From Chloroflexota bacterium (GTDB lineage: Bacteria; Chloroflexota; Anaerolineae; Caldilineales; Caldilineaceae), in NCBI GenBank assembly GCA_018969295.1, contig JAGWYN010000009.1, positions 62,001 to 126,000 of the forward strand: 64,000 nucleotides of DNA, in the 5' to 3' direction. The notes beneath the pieces were generated by a model that searched no databases, was not told where the DNA came from, and saw nothing but the letters and a program-made list of their open reading frames with translations. The position numbers and the translations under genes are program-made. Shown here one piece after another: positions 44,550 to 55,736 of this stretch. The number at the start of each line of letters is the position of its first letter. Position 1 is the first letter of the stretch.

Positions 44550-46673
44550 TCAGCCATTACAGCCTGGGGTAATGCGGTAGAGACCGCCGTCTCCCATGCC
44601 GATCCAGAGGGCCCCGTCAGGAGCTGCGGCGACGGCCAGAACAGGCCAGCCGTGCAGGATGCGTTCGGCGACAGCACTGCCAGCCCTGTCGCGTCCGATC
44701 CGGTAGAGCCCTGGGTAGCGTCCGTAGACGCCGAAAAAGATGGTATCGTAGGCCCAGGCAATTCCGGTGGGAGCTGCCGAATTGACCAGGGCAATGACGG
44801 GTTTGCTGTACCAGTCTGGTGGAGAGCCGCTCAGCGCCAGCGGAAAGCCGTAGTAGGGGGTTGCGCCTTCTCCGCCCCCGATCGCAGCAGGGTCGAGCAG
44901 GTTGACTTCGTCGCCGGCGCTGATGCTGTCGGGCACATTGGTGGCGCCGTTGTCGGTGAACCAGATCCGTCCGGCAGGGTCGGCTGTGATGCCGTAGGGG
45001 TTGCGCACGCCCCGTGCAGCGGTGGAGAAGAGTGCAATGGTGCGTTGGCTGACCAGTTCGTTCAGCGGGGCACGGACAATGCGGGCGGCGTAGGGATTGC
45101 CTCCTGAGACGATGTTCTGTGCGCCGTCCTCGCCGATGCCCACGATCGGGCCTTCCACATAGCCGTCGCGCACACCGCCGGCGGAGAGATAGAGCCAGCC
45201 GTTGTTGACCACGATCCCGTTGTTGGCATGGAAGAGCTGGCTTTCGACCGCAAAACCAGCGGCCAGCCGTTCGTAGCTGCCGTTGTCGGGAATTCGGCCC
45301 ACCTCGCCGGCCCGGCTCAGATAGAGTGCGCCGTCGGCGTAGTCCAGCCCTGTGACCCGGCTGGATTCCACCAGGATTTCTTCGTAGCGGCTGCGGGCTT
45401 CGCGCCAGCTGTAGAGGGCCACCGAGCGACTGGGGTGGTGGGCGTCGAGCAGGATGAGCGGGTCGACCTCGCTGGCCAGATTGCTGTCGAGGGCGAGGAA
45501 CATGCGGCCGTCTTCTGCAAACGTGATGGCGGTGATCCCGCGAGCGTTGTTGGGCAGATGTCTGTCGAGGCAGAAGCCGCCGCGCGGGAGCATATAGGGG
45601 TCGGCTTCGCTGGCGCTGGGCAGGCCGAGGATGTTGCCGCGCACTGCGGCAGTCAGGGAGGGGCGCGGTGCTGTGGCTGCATTTTGGGAAGTGGTGGGCT
45701 GGCTGGGGGTATCTGCCCTGCTGGCCGTGTTGGTGGCGGCCGTATTGGTGGCGGCCATGGGCTGGGGGCGCAGCCCGGCGCCAGCCAGAATGCCGGTGAG
45801 CTCGGCTTCGGAGGGGGGGACGCCGCAGCTGATGGGCAGGATCAAATCGCTGCTGACCAGACGACTGTTGTTGGCTGGGCAGCGGTCTGGCACGGTGGCC
45901 AACTGGGTGGAAGGCAGGAGATTGAGCCAGATCTGGGCGTTGTCTGGGCGGTTGCTGGGTTGGACAGCGGTGTCGGCCAGGTCTGCTGGGGGGGGGCTGG
46001 GGGCGCGGCGTTCGGCGGCACCGGCCAGGATCCAGTTGTAGACGAGCTGTCGTTCTGCGGGGGGGAGCGGGCCGGTCAAGGGCATCTTGCCCACACTGAC
46101 CATTGCCCAGAGCTTTGAGTTTTCGGGGTCTCCTGGGATGACGACCGGCCCGTTGTCGCTGCCTGCCATCAGGGTCGGGTAGGTAGTCGTCTGGAGCCCC
46201 ATGATCCGGGCTGCGGCGTTGTGGCAGGCGGAGCAGGCGCGTTCGAAGAGGGGGTAGATATCTTCTTTGTAGCCGATCTGGGGGGCTGGGGGAGAGGGCA
46301 CTTTGGGAGTTGGGGTGGGCAGCAGGCTGGCAAGCGAGCCGTTGGCGGTGAGCTCGGCGGGTGCTGCGGTATAGCCAACAATTTCGACTACGCTGCCGCG
46401 GGCAAGTTTGCCGACCCGGCACGCTTCGACATTGGCATCCAGGCGGACGTTGGTGGTCTGGAGTGTGGCACCGAAGGCGGAGACGCCGTCATCGAGACAG
46501 GACTGCAAGGCTGCGAGGGTGTCGATTCGTTGGAAATTGCGATTGGGGCGTCCAAGCAGGTTGGGGTCCAGAAGGGGGAGGCGAGGCCCGGTATCTGGGG
46601 TGCTGGCCGGCGTGCAGCCGGCCAGCGCGGCGGCGAGGAAAATCCACCAGAAGAAGCGAGAGTTGGCAAACAT
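44550..46673 (-). CDS. Lipoprotein with cytochrome-c motif and glucose/sorbosone-dehydrogenase-like propeller
   Basis: A 707-residue exported lipoprotein. The signal peptide ends in AAALAGC (Cys at about 19). A c-type heme domain lies around 135-235: CSACH at 147-151 and a Met in VGKMPLTGP that could be the distal ligand, followed by LVYNWILAGA. A Thr/Ala linker (about 310-350) leads to a C-terminal beta-propeller (about 385-707). This contains GVRNPYGITADPAGRIWFTDNG and LPDGALW-type blades, similar to PQQ-dependent sugar dehydrogenases. It may oxidise a sugar or alcohol outside the membrane and pass electrons to its own heme. The start is the ATG at 46673. Confidence 0.8.
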   Translation of the reverse strand: MFANSRFFWWIFLAAALAGCTPASTPDTGPRLPLLDPNLLGRPNRNFQRIDTLAALQSCLDDGVSAFGATLQTTNVRLDANVEACRVGKLARGSVVEIVGYTAAPAELTANGSLASLLPTPTPKVPSPPAPQIGYKEDIYPLFERACSACHNAAARIMGLQTTTYPTLMAGSDNGPVVIPGDPENSKLWAMVSVGKMPLTGPLPPAERQLVYNWILAGAAERRAPSPPPADLADTAVQPSNRPDNAQIWLNLLPSTQLATVPDRCPANNSRLVSSDLILPISCGVPPSEAELTGILAGAGLRPQPMAATNTAATNTASRADTPSQPTTSQNAATAPRPSLTAAVRGNILGLPSASEADPYMLPRGGFCLDRHLPNNARGITAITFAEDGRMFLALDSNLASEVDPLILLDAHHPSRSVALYSWREARSRYEEILVESSRVTGLDYADGALYLSRAGEVGRIPDNGSYERLAAGFAVESQLFHANNGIVVNNGWLYLSAGGVRDGYVEGPIVGIGEDGAQNIVSGGNPYAARIVRAPLNELVSQRTIALFSTAARGVRNPYGITADPAGRIWFTDNGATNVPDSISAGDEVNLLDPAAIGGGEGATPYYGFPLALSGSPPDWYSKPVIALVNSAAPTGIAWAYDTIFFGVYGRYPGLYRIGRDRAGSAVAERILHGWPVLAVAAAPDGALWIGMGDGGLYRITPGCNG

Positions 46674-46689
46674 AGACAAAACCTTTTGC

Positions 46690-47676
46690 TCACAAAAATG
46701 GGATGGGCTCGGGCCGGGCGAAGAAGGCACGGGCCTGGGCGATATCCGCATGGATCTGGCTGACCAGCGCGTCGATGCTGGCGAAACGGAGCTCCCCGCG
46801 CAGATGGGCCAGGAAGTCGATGGCCAGGGCCCGTCCATAGAGGTCGTCGACCTGATTGGCGGGTGGGAAATCGAGCAGGTGGGATTCGATGCGCCGGTGC
46901 ACGCCATCTACTGTCGGGCGAACGCCGATATTGGTCACGCTGTAGAATTGGCTGACGCGGTCGAAGGAGGCGATGGCGGTGCGGGTGACATAGACGCCAT
47001 CTGCGGGCAGCAACTTTTCGGGGGGCACGCGCAGGTTGGCGGTGGGAATTCCGACCTGGCGTCCGCGTTGGTCGCCGGTTTCGACCCAGCCGGTGACGCG
47101 GTAGGGGCGTCCCAGCAAATTGGCGGCGCCGGCAACGTCGCCGGCGCGCAACAGTGTGCGCGCGCGGCTGCTGCGCACGGGTTCCAGGCCACGTGCCACC
47201 GGGTCGACCACGGCGACTGTGAAGCCGAGCTGGGCGCCGAGCGAGTTCAGCATTGGGAGATCGCCGCTGCGGTTGTGGCCAAGGGCAAAATCTGGGCCGG
47301 TGACCAGCACTGCCATGCCGAGCTGTTGGACGAGCAGTTCCAAGAAAGGGGCAGGTTCGATCTGGGCGGTCTGGAGCGTGAAGGGGTGGATGATGCCGCA
47401 GGAGATTCCTTGTGTGGCAGCCAGTTCGAGCCGTTCGAGTGGGGTGGTGAGCAAAGAGAAGGGCAGATCTGGGCGCAGGAGATGAAGGGGGTGGGGGGCG
47501 AACGTCAGCAGCACGGTGTCGGCGGGTGGTGCGTCGGGGCCGGTCAACTGGTGAGCGGCCTGCTGCATCTGTTGGAGCAGTGCCTGGTGGCCGCGGTGGA
47601 GGCCGTCGAAATTGCCGATGGTCAGCACGCTTGGGCCGGCCAGGCGGGCCTGGCGAAGATCTGTAAAAATTTTCAT
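46690..47676 (-). CDS. ribF: Bifunctional riboflavin kinase / FMN adenylyltransferase
   Basis: A 328-residue RibF that makes FMN and then FAD from riboflavin. The N-terminal adenylyltransferase domain has TIGNFDGLHRGHQALL (HxGH nucleotidyl-transfer motif), LLTFAPHPL and VTGPDFALGHNRSG. The C-terminal kinase domain has GRPYRVTGWVETGDQRGRQVG, the PTAN motif in IPTANLRVP, and ESHLLDF. Length is normal. It lies 25 bp downstream of truB, as in the common rbfA-nrnA-truB-ribF arrangement. Confidence 0.96.
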   Translation of the reverse strand: MKIFTDLRQARLAGPSVLTIGNFDGLHRGHQALLQQMQQAAHQLTGPDAPPADTVLLTFAPHPLHLLRPDLPFSLLTTPLERLELAATQGISCGIIHPFTLQTAQIEPAPFLELLVQQLGMAVLVTGPDFALGHNRSGDLPMLNSLGAQLGFTVAVVDPVARGLEPVRSSRARTLLRAGDVAGAANLLGRPYRVTGWVETGDQRGRQVGIPTANLRVPPEKLLPADGVYVTRTAIASFDRVSQFYSVTNIGVRPTVDGVHRRIESHLLDFPPANQVDDLYGRALAIDFLAHLRGELRFASIDALVSQIHADIAQARAFFARPEPIPFL

Positions 47677-47701
47677 GGGTTACTCTCGCGGTCAAGCAGG
47701 G

Positions 47702-48703
47702 TCACTGCAGCCATTTTTCTGCCTTCCAGAGCCAGGGTATGGGTGTGTCGGTGCAGCCCACCCGGCGTATGATTCCAGCCAGTCGGCCTTGCTCGTCGCG
47801 GGCCGCGGCCAGCTGGCGGTCGGGTGTACAGAGCGAGACAGTGAGCGGCGTGATCTGGCCGAAGCTCAGCCGCTGCAGCGTGCCGGAGTCGAGCGAATAT
47901 TCCGGCATAGAGAGTCGGTCGCCGAGGGGGAGCAGCAGGGCGGGCAGCTGGTTTTGCTGGCAGGCTGCTTCGATCCTGGCCAGCGAGTGGGCTTCGGCCA
48001 CGTCGAAGGGGCCGATCGCCTGGCGGTGTAGAGACTGCAGGTAGGCGGCTGTGCCCAGTTGTTCCCCCAGGTCGCGGGCCAGGCTGCGGAGGTAGGTGCC
48101 GGCTGAGCATTCGACGGCGAGGTCGATGCGGTCAGGGGGGGAGAAATTGACCAGATCGATCTGGTAGAAGGTCACCAGGCGGCTGGGGGGATCGACTTCG
48201 GCGCCGCGGCGCATGCGCTGGTAGAGGGTTTCCCCTTGTTGTTTGAGGGCGCTGTAGCGTGGCGTTTTTTGCAGATACTCGCCGCGGAAGAGGTCGAGGG
48301 CGCGGTCGATCGCAGCGCTGTCCAGCGGCGGGACTGGGACGCTGGACAGCAGTGTTCCGGTCCCGTCGTCGGTATCGGTGCTGCCACCTAGCCGGATCTG
48401 TGCGCTGTAGCGTTTGGTCTGGTGTTGGTAGAACTCGACCAGGCGAGTGGCCTTGCCCAGGCAGAGCAGCAGCAGCCCGCTGGCCATCGGGTCGAGTGTG
48501 CCGGTGTGGCCGATCCGCCGCTCTCCGCTCAGGCGGCGCACACGGGCGACCACATCATGGCTGCTCCAGAGCCGGGGGCGGGCTGGGAGAGGCAGGCTGG
48601 GGTCGTGTGGGGGGAGCGGGTTGGCGTCTGGGCAACCGGGCTTTTCCACAGCGAGCAGGCCGTCGAGCGGTGGGTGGGTGTTCAGCATGGACAGATGGTT
48701 CAT
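47702..48703 (-). CDS. truB: tRNA pseudouridine-55 synthase
   Basis: A 333-residue TruB, which converts U55 in the T-loop of tRNAs to pseudouridine. The catalytic Asp is in GHTGTLDPMASGLLLLCLG; other motifs are YSAQIRLG, TPRYSALKQQGETLYQRMRRG and CSAGTYLRSLARDLG. A Pro-rich stretch of about 25 residues is inserted between DGLLAVEKPG and WSSHDVVARV, where the usual protein runs straight on. The ATG at 48703 overlaps the nrnA stop (ATGA), so the two are translationally coupled. Confidence 0.96.
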   Translation of the reverse strand: MNHLSMLNTHPPLDGLLAVEKPGCPDANPLPPHDPSLPLPARPRLWSSHDVVARVRRLSGERRIGHTGTLDPMASGLLLLCLGKATRLVEFYQHQTKRYSAQIRLGGSTDTDDGTGTLLSSVPVPPLDSAAIDRALDLFRGEYLQKTPRYSALKQQGETLYQRMRRGAEVDPPSRLVTFYQIDLVNFSPPDRIDLAVECSAGTYLRSLARDLGEQLGTAAYLQSLHRQAIGPFDVAEAHSLARIEAACQQNQLPALLLPLGDRLSMPEYSLDSGTLQRLSFGQITPLTVSLCTPDRQLAAARDEQGRLAGIIRRVGCTDTPIPWLWKAEKWLQ

Positions 48704-49692
48704 GGTGTGTGGGGGGAGAGCTGGCTGGCGGCGAAGAGCAGCGGCAGGACGCGGGCGGCCACATTCTCTAGGGTGCCGGCCAGCGTGCAGCCGCTGGCGG
48801 GGACATGGCCGCCGCCGCCGAGCTGAAAAGCGACCTTGCCGACATCGTAGCCGGGTCTGGCGCGAAAGCTGCATTCGACCACAGGATCGCCGTTCGGGCT
48901 CTGTTTTTCGGTAAAGATGGCGCTGATCACGGCCTCGTTGACGGAGGAGAGCACGTTGCTGAGCCGAAGATCGGCGCTTTGCAAGCCAACGGTGTGCAGC
49001 TGTTGCTGGCGGACGGTGACCCAGACGACGCCCTCGTGCAGCTGGAGGTTGGCGAGGACCAGTGCCCAGAGTTGCAGGGTGCGGAAGGGCAGGCGATGGA
49101 GTGTCTGTTGGACAATCTGGGCTAGATCGGCGCCGGCCTGTTGCAGCCGCATCGCAGCCTCCAACACGGCAGGGGTGGTGTTGCTGGTGCGAAAACAGAG
49201 GGTATCGGTGACGATGCCGGTAAGCAGACATTCAGCCAACGGGCGGTCGAGTGTGACCTGGAAGGCGTCGGCCAGCGCGACGATCATCTGGCTGGTTGCA
49301 GCGCAGCGAGCATCGACCCAGTGGAACTGGCCGAAGTGGGTATTGGTGGCGTGGTGGTCGATCACGGCGAGGGGGAGTCTGGCGCCGTTGATCAGGGCGG
49401 CAGCGCTGCCCATGCGGTCGGGGCTGGAAAGATCCAGGCTGACTGCCAGGTCGAAGCGGCTGTGGATGGCCGTGGGCGGCACAATTTCCTCTGCGCCGGG
49501 CAGAAAGGCGAATTCTGGGGCGAGCGGGTCGGGCATGACCGGGGTCACCGACTTGCCGAGCCGGCGCAGGAGGTGTGTGAAGCCAAGCAGACTTCCGTAG
49601 GCGTCGCCGTCGGCGTTGACATGGCTGACACAGAGAAGGGTCTGGGCATCTTGCAATGCGGAGAGAAGGTCAGCAGGGACAGAGATGGGCAT
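48700..49692 (-). CDS. nrnA: DHH-family oligoribonuclease / pAp phosphatase NrnA
   Basis: A 330-residue DHH/DHHA1 phosphoesterase that degrades nanoRNA and 3'-phosphoadenosine 5'-phosphate. The metal motifs are VNADGDAYGS (in place of the more common HxxPDGDA), DLSSPDR and VIDHHATN. The C-terminal DHHA1 domain has GGGGHVPASGC for substrate phosphate binding. It sits between comF (sharing one base, TGATG) and truB (ATGA overlap), the normal nrnA-truB context. Confidence 0.94.
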   Translation of the reverse strand: MPISVPADLLSALQDAQTLLCVSHVNADGDAYGSLLGFTHLLRRLGKSVTPVMPDPLAPEFAFLPGAEEIVPPTAIHSRFDLAVSLDLSSPDRMGSAAALINGARLPLAVIDHHATNTHFGQFHWVDARCAATSQMIVALADAFQVTLDRPLAECLLTGIVTDTLCFRTSNTTPAVLEAAMRLQQAGADLAQIVQQTLHRLPFRTLQLWALVLANLQLHEGVVWVTVRQQQLHTVGLQSADLRLSNVLSSVNEAVISAIFTEKQSPNGDPVVECSFRARPGYDVGKVAFQLGGGGHVPASGCTLAGTLENVAARVLPLLFAASQLSPHTP

Positions 49693-50465
49693 CAGGCGTT
49701 CTCGGTGTGGGTGTGGCGGGTGACGCCATGCAGCGAGTCAGGCATGGCAAGCGTGAGGGCGTCGACCCGGGCGGCACCGGCGGCCAGCAGGGCGCGGGCG
49801 CAGGCGCTGAGTGTGGCACCTGTGGTATAGACATCGTCGACCAGCAGCAGGTACAGTCCCTGGCTGGCAGGCTGGGCGGTGAAGGCGCCGGCCACATTGC
49901 GGCTGCGTTCGTGGGGGTGGAGTTCGATCTGGGCGCGTGTGGGCCGGGTTCGCTGCAGAAGATCGGTGCGCAGGGGCAACTGGCGCCGGCTGCACAGCTG
50001 GCTGGCCAACACTTCAGACTGGTTGTAGCCGCGCCAGCGCAGCCGATCTGGGTGGAGGGGCACGGGGACGACCCCGTCGAGCCGGCCGACAGTGCTCTGC
50101 CAATCTGGGAGGTCGAGAGCAGCGACCAGATAGCGGGCAAGCGGCGCGCCCAGGTCGCGTCTGCCCTGGTATTTGAACAGATGGATCCAGTGGCGCAGCG
50201 GTTCGCAGTGCAGGGCGGCGGCGCGCACGCGGTGCAGGGGGAAGGTGGGGTCTGCGCAGTCGGGGCAGCGGGCCGCGGGAGTGGGGTGGGGGCGGCCGCA
50301 GCGTTGGCAGACAGAGACCGGGGCAGGGATGACAAGCTGGGCGCAGCGGGGGCAGATGTGGTGGCCGAGCCTGCCGCAGCCTGCACAGGCGGGTGGGAAA
50401 AACCAGTCAAGCCCTTGCTCTGCCCAAGTGTGCAGTGTGGACAGACGGGCATCAAAATGGGACAT
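49692..50465 (-). CDS. comF: ComF-family phosphoribosyltransferase-like protein
   Basis: A 257-residue ComF. The N-terminus has a zinc ribbon (CAGC ... CPRC, then CQRC ... CPDC, about 20-70). The rest is a type I phosphoribosyltransferase fold with the loop LLLVDDVYTTGATLSACA (about 205-222). ComF is needed for DNA transformation in competent bacteria, perhaps helping DNA unwinding with the ComFA helicase; in other bacteria its role is unclear. It lies just after the small pilin-like gene (3-bp gap). Confidence 0.92.
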   Translation of the reverse strand: MSHFDARLSTLHTWAEQGLDWFFPPACAGCGRLGHHICPRCAQLVIPAPVSVCQRCGRPHPTPAARCPDCADPTFPLHRVRAAALHCEPLRHWIHLFKYQGRRDLGAPLARYLVAALDLPDWQSTVGRLDGVVPVPLHPDRLRWRGYNQSEVLASQLCSRRQLPLRTDLLQRTRPTRAQIELHPHERSRNVAGAFTAQPASQGLYLLLVDDVYTTGATLSACARALLAAGAARVDALTLAMPDSLHGVTRHTHTENA

Positions 50466-50468
50466 GGT

Positions 50469-50672
50469 TTACCGGAGCCAGTAGCTGTAGAGGGGCAACA
50501 GGAGACCCTCCCCTCCGATCAGGGACCAACGAATGCCGATATCATTGAAAAACTCGCGCACGTTGTCTCCGACGATCAACAAAATGGCCAGCATCACGAT
50601 TGTCAGGAGAATCAGCATCAAGGCAAATTCCATAAAACTTTCGCTGCCGCGGTTGGATGGGTATTTCGCCAT
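50469..50672 (-). CDS. Small Flp-type pilin-like membrane protein
   Basis: A 67-residue protein. After a short polar start (AKYPSNRGSES) comes a single long hydrophobic helix, MEFALMLILLTIVMLAILLIVG, with a Glu at the position of the conserved E5 of Flp/type IVb pilins, then NVREFFNDIG. The Flp-like pattern is clear, but the typical GQGxxEYA prepilin cleavage motif is only partly kept. It lies three bases upstream of comF; pilin and ComF together would fit a DNA-uptake theme, but no other tad or com gene is present. Confidence 0.55.
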   Translation of the reverse strand: MAKYPSNRGSESFMEFALMLILLTIVMLAILLIVGDNVREFFNDIGIRWSLIGGEGLLLPLYSYWLR

Positions 50673-50823
50673 AGTATTTTGAGAGATCCTTTTTTCAGGC
50701 TTGCACGTTCGTACGGCAAATCCACCTTCTTTGGAGTATACCATCTGCGCCGTACCCTCCCCAAAAACGGCGGGCTTTTCAGGGCAGGCTGTGGGGGTGC
50801 TGTGCACTTTCTGCTTCCAAATT

Positions 50824-50853
50824 TTGCCCATCGGGGGGGATGTGTACTATACT
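50824..50853 (+). promoter_or_regulatory. Candidate promoter of tRNA-Lys
   Basis: TTGCCC (50824-50829), 18 bases, TATACT (50848-50853). Transcription would start about 35 bases before the tRNA. Confidence 0.5.
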
Positions 50854-50896
50854 GTAAAACATCCTGTTGTAAGACAGGCCATGCAGAAAACGGTAA

Positions 50897-50969
<73 letters not shown>

Positions 50970-51097
50970 CTCCTTCCCCCCCCCTCGACACCGCCAAGTG
51001 TCGCAGCACAATTGTCCGGCGCCGTGATATCTGGAACATCACCAACGTTGCTCCCCCCCCGATAAAGAGGGGGGAAGCGTGTGTCTCAGGGAGACGC

Positions 51098-51879
51098 TCA
51101 GGAAGTTGCCTGGCCCAAATAGGCGTCTTGAATCTCTGGGCTATGCAGCAGGTCTGCTGCGTTTCCCTCCAACACTATCCGGCCATTTTGCAGGACATAA
51201 CCGCGGTCTGCGATCTGCAGGGCGAGATTGGCGTTCTGTTCGACCATCAAGACGGTGATACCCTGTTGGTTGATCGTCTGGATGGTTTCCAGGACCCGAT
51301 CGACAAAGAGGGGGGACAGTCCCATCGTCGGCTCATCCATCACAATCAGCCGTGGTCGGCTCATCAGGGCGCGGCCGAAGGCCAACATTTGTTGTTCGCC
51401 GCCGCTGAGGGTTCCTCCTCGTGCGTGCAGGCGCTCTCGGAGCCGGGGAAACAGGGCCAGGATTTGTTCGTAATCGGTGCGGACGGCGTCGGTGGCTGGG
51501 GGCCAGAAGGTGGCCCAGCCGCTGCGCTGATAGGCGCCCATGAGCAAGTTTTCCTGTACTGTCATCTGGGCAAAGATGCGTCGGGATTCTGGCACCGAGG
51601 CGATGCCTTGGCGGATGATGCGGGGGGTTGGCCAACCGGTGACGTTGACTCCGTCCAGCGTCACTGTGCCCTGGCGTGGTTTGAGCAGCCCCAAAATCAC
51701 TTTCATCGTCGTACTTTTGCCGCTGGCATTTCCGCCCAGCAGGCAGACGATCTCGCCAGGGTGGACCTGCAGGTTGAGGTCGAAATGGACCTGGACGGCG
51801 CCGTAGCAGGTGTCGAGTTTTTGGAGCTGGAGCAGGGGGGGCTGTGCGGTCGGTATAGGGACTGGAGTGGTTGTGTTCA

Positions 51880-51883
<4 letters not shown>
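51098..51883 (-). CDS. livF: Branched-chain amino acid-type ABC transporter ATP-binding protein (LivF)
   Basis: A 261-residue ATPase of the LivF type. Walker A is GGNASGKST (Asn in place of the common Pro/Asn pattern), signature LSGGEQQMLAFGRAL, and Walker B LIVMDEPTMGLSP. The latter, with VDRVLETI and MVEQNANLAL, is characteristic of LivF. It powers the fused LivHM permease together with LivG. It overlaps livG by four bases (ATGA) and is the last gene of the operon. Confidence 0.95.
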
Positions 51884-52749
<866 letters not shown>

Positions 52750-52750
52750 A

Positions 52751-54586
<1,836 letters not shown>

Positions 54587-54617
54587 AAAGCCCCTTCTTG
54601 TCCTTTCCAACAACAGC

Positions 54618-55661
54618 CTATGCGTGCGGGCTATGCTCCACTGCCTGGCGCAGGGCGTACAAATTGGCCTCGGGTGCGTCCAGATTGACCCCGCAGCCAG
54701 GTGTGAGCAGGAAGTGTCGTTCCCCGCTCGCCTGCAAGGCGGCCCGGGCTTCTGCGAGCACCTCGGCCGGGGTTCCATGCTGCAAGGCGCCCAGTTCGTC
54801 CACCCCTCCCATCAGGGCCAGGGGGGTGCGGGTGCGGGCCTCGTTCAGGGTTGGGTTGTGCTGGCCGACGGACGCCCAGTTGATGGCATGGACTGGGTAG
54901 CTGGCCACCTGGTCGAAATAGGCAGCTGGGCCGCACAAATGCAACAGGTTGAAGGGGGCACCTTGAACTGCCTGCAGAACTTGCAGGTCGTAGGGCTTGC
55001 CGAACTCGGCATACTCTGGTTCGGAGAGAATGCCCTGGCGTGCCAGCCTGACGACAGCGAAGAAAATGCCGCTGGCCCCGGCGTCGATCGTGGCGGCAGC
55101 ATAGGTTGCCAGGGTGGTTGCAATCGCAGCCAGGGCTGTGTGGACGCCGGCTGGGTTCTCGTCGATGGCACGGCGCAGGCCGTCGTACTGTCCTTGCACG
55201 GCTGCGGCGACCGAGTGCACTGCTGGCCGGGAAAGCAGAAAGCCCAGCACGGACAGCGGGGTGAAGAGGGTCTGGACGAAGTGAGCGCCGCCGATCCCTG
55301 CCTGGATGCGTTGGACGAGTTCCAACTGTTCGGCGAAGACGCCCCCTGTTGGTGGGACGGGCACGATCTGTGTCAGCTCCTGCGGCGAGGAGATCGGTCC
55401 ATCGATCCAGGCGGGCAGCACCGAATCGTAGCGGCTGTAGTCGTAACGATTTCCCCAGGCTTCGGCGTAATAGGTTGCGCGCGGGTTGACCTTGAGCCAG
55501 TCCCAGTCGAACTGTTCAAAGTGTTGGAGGCTTGCGTTGGCCAGAGTCTCCGGAGACAATTCTTCGGGGATAAAATGTCGCCAGGCTGAGACGGGTACCC
55601 GGTCTGCTGTTTCACCGCGCAGCGCTGCGTCCACCCGTTCACGTTTGCTCCATGCCGCCAT
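54618..55661 (-). CDS. Uroporphyrinogen decarboxylase (UroD/MtaA) family protein
   Basis: A 347-residue TIM-barrel protein of the UroD superfamily. The start SKRERVDAALRGETADRVPVSAW is the family signature. The sequence looks more like the methyltransferase/uncharacterised branch (MtaA, CmuA-like) than HemE, because the HemE motif RQAGRY is absent. LLHLCGPAAYFDQVASYPVHAINW carries the His-x-Cys zinc-type motif seen in corrinoid methyltransferases. It lies inside the Liv-type ABC operon, between binding protein and permease, so it may act on the imported compound, perhaps transferring a methyl group. Confidence 0.83.
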   Translation of the reverse strand: MAAWSKRERVDAALRGETADRVPVSAWRHFIPEELSPETLANASLQHFEQFDWDWLKVNPRATYYAEAWGNRYDYSRYDSVLPAWIDGPISSPQELTQIVPVPPTGGVFAEQLELVQRIQAGIGGAHFVQTLFTPLSVLGFLLSRPAVHSVAAAVQGQYDGLRRAIDENPAGVHTALAAIATTLATYAAATIDAGASGIFFAVVRLARQGILSEPEYAEFGKPYDLQVLQAVQGAPFNLLHLCGPAAYFDQVASYPVHAINWASVGQHNPTLNEARTRTPLALMGGVDELGALQHGTPAEVLAEARAALQASGERHFLLTPGCGVNLDAPEANLYALRQAVEHSPHA

Positions 55662-55736
55662 TGCCGTTTCCTTTCTTGGGATTCAGCCGCCGGGCAGATA
55701 CGACCCGGCGGCTGAACAGGCTGTTTGGGTTGTGAT

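Noticed and set aside
51000..51097. Poly-C/poly-G hairpin after the tRNA as terminator of the Liv operon
   Set aside because: The stem is homopolymeric and lacks a T-run on either strand; it may be a simple-sequence tract.
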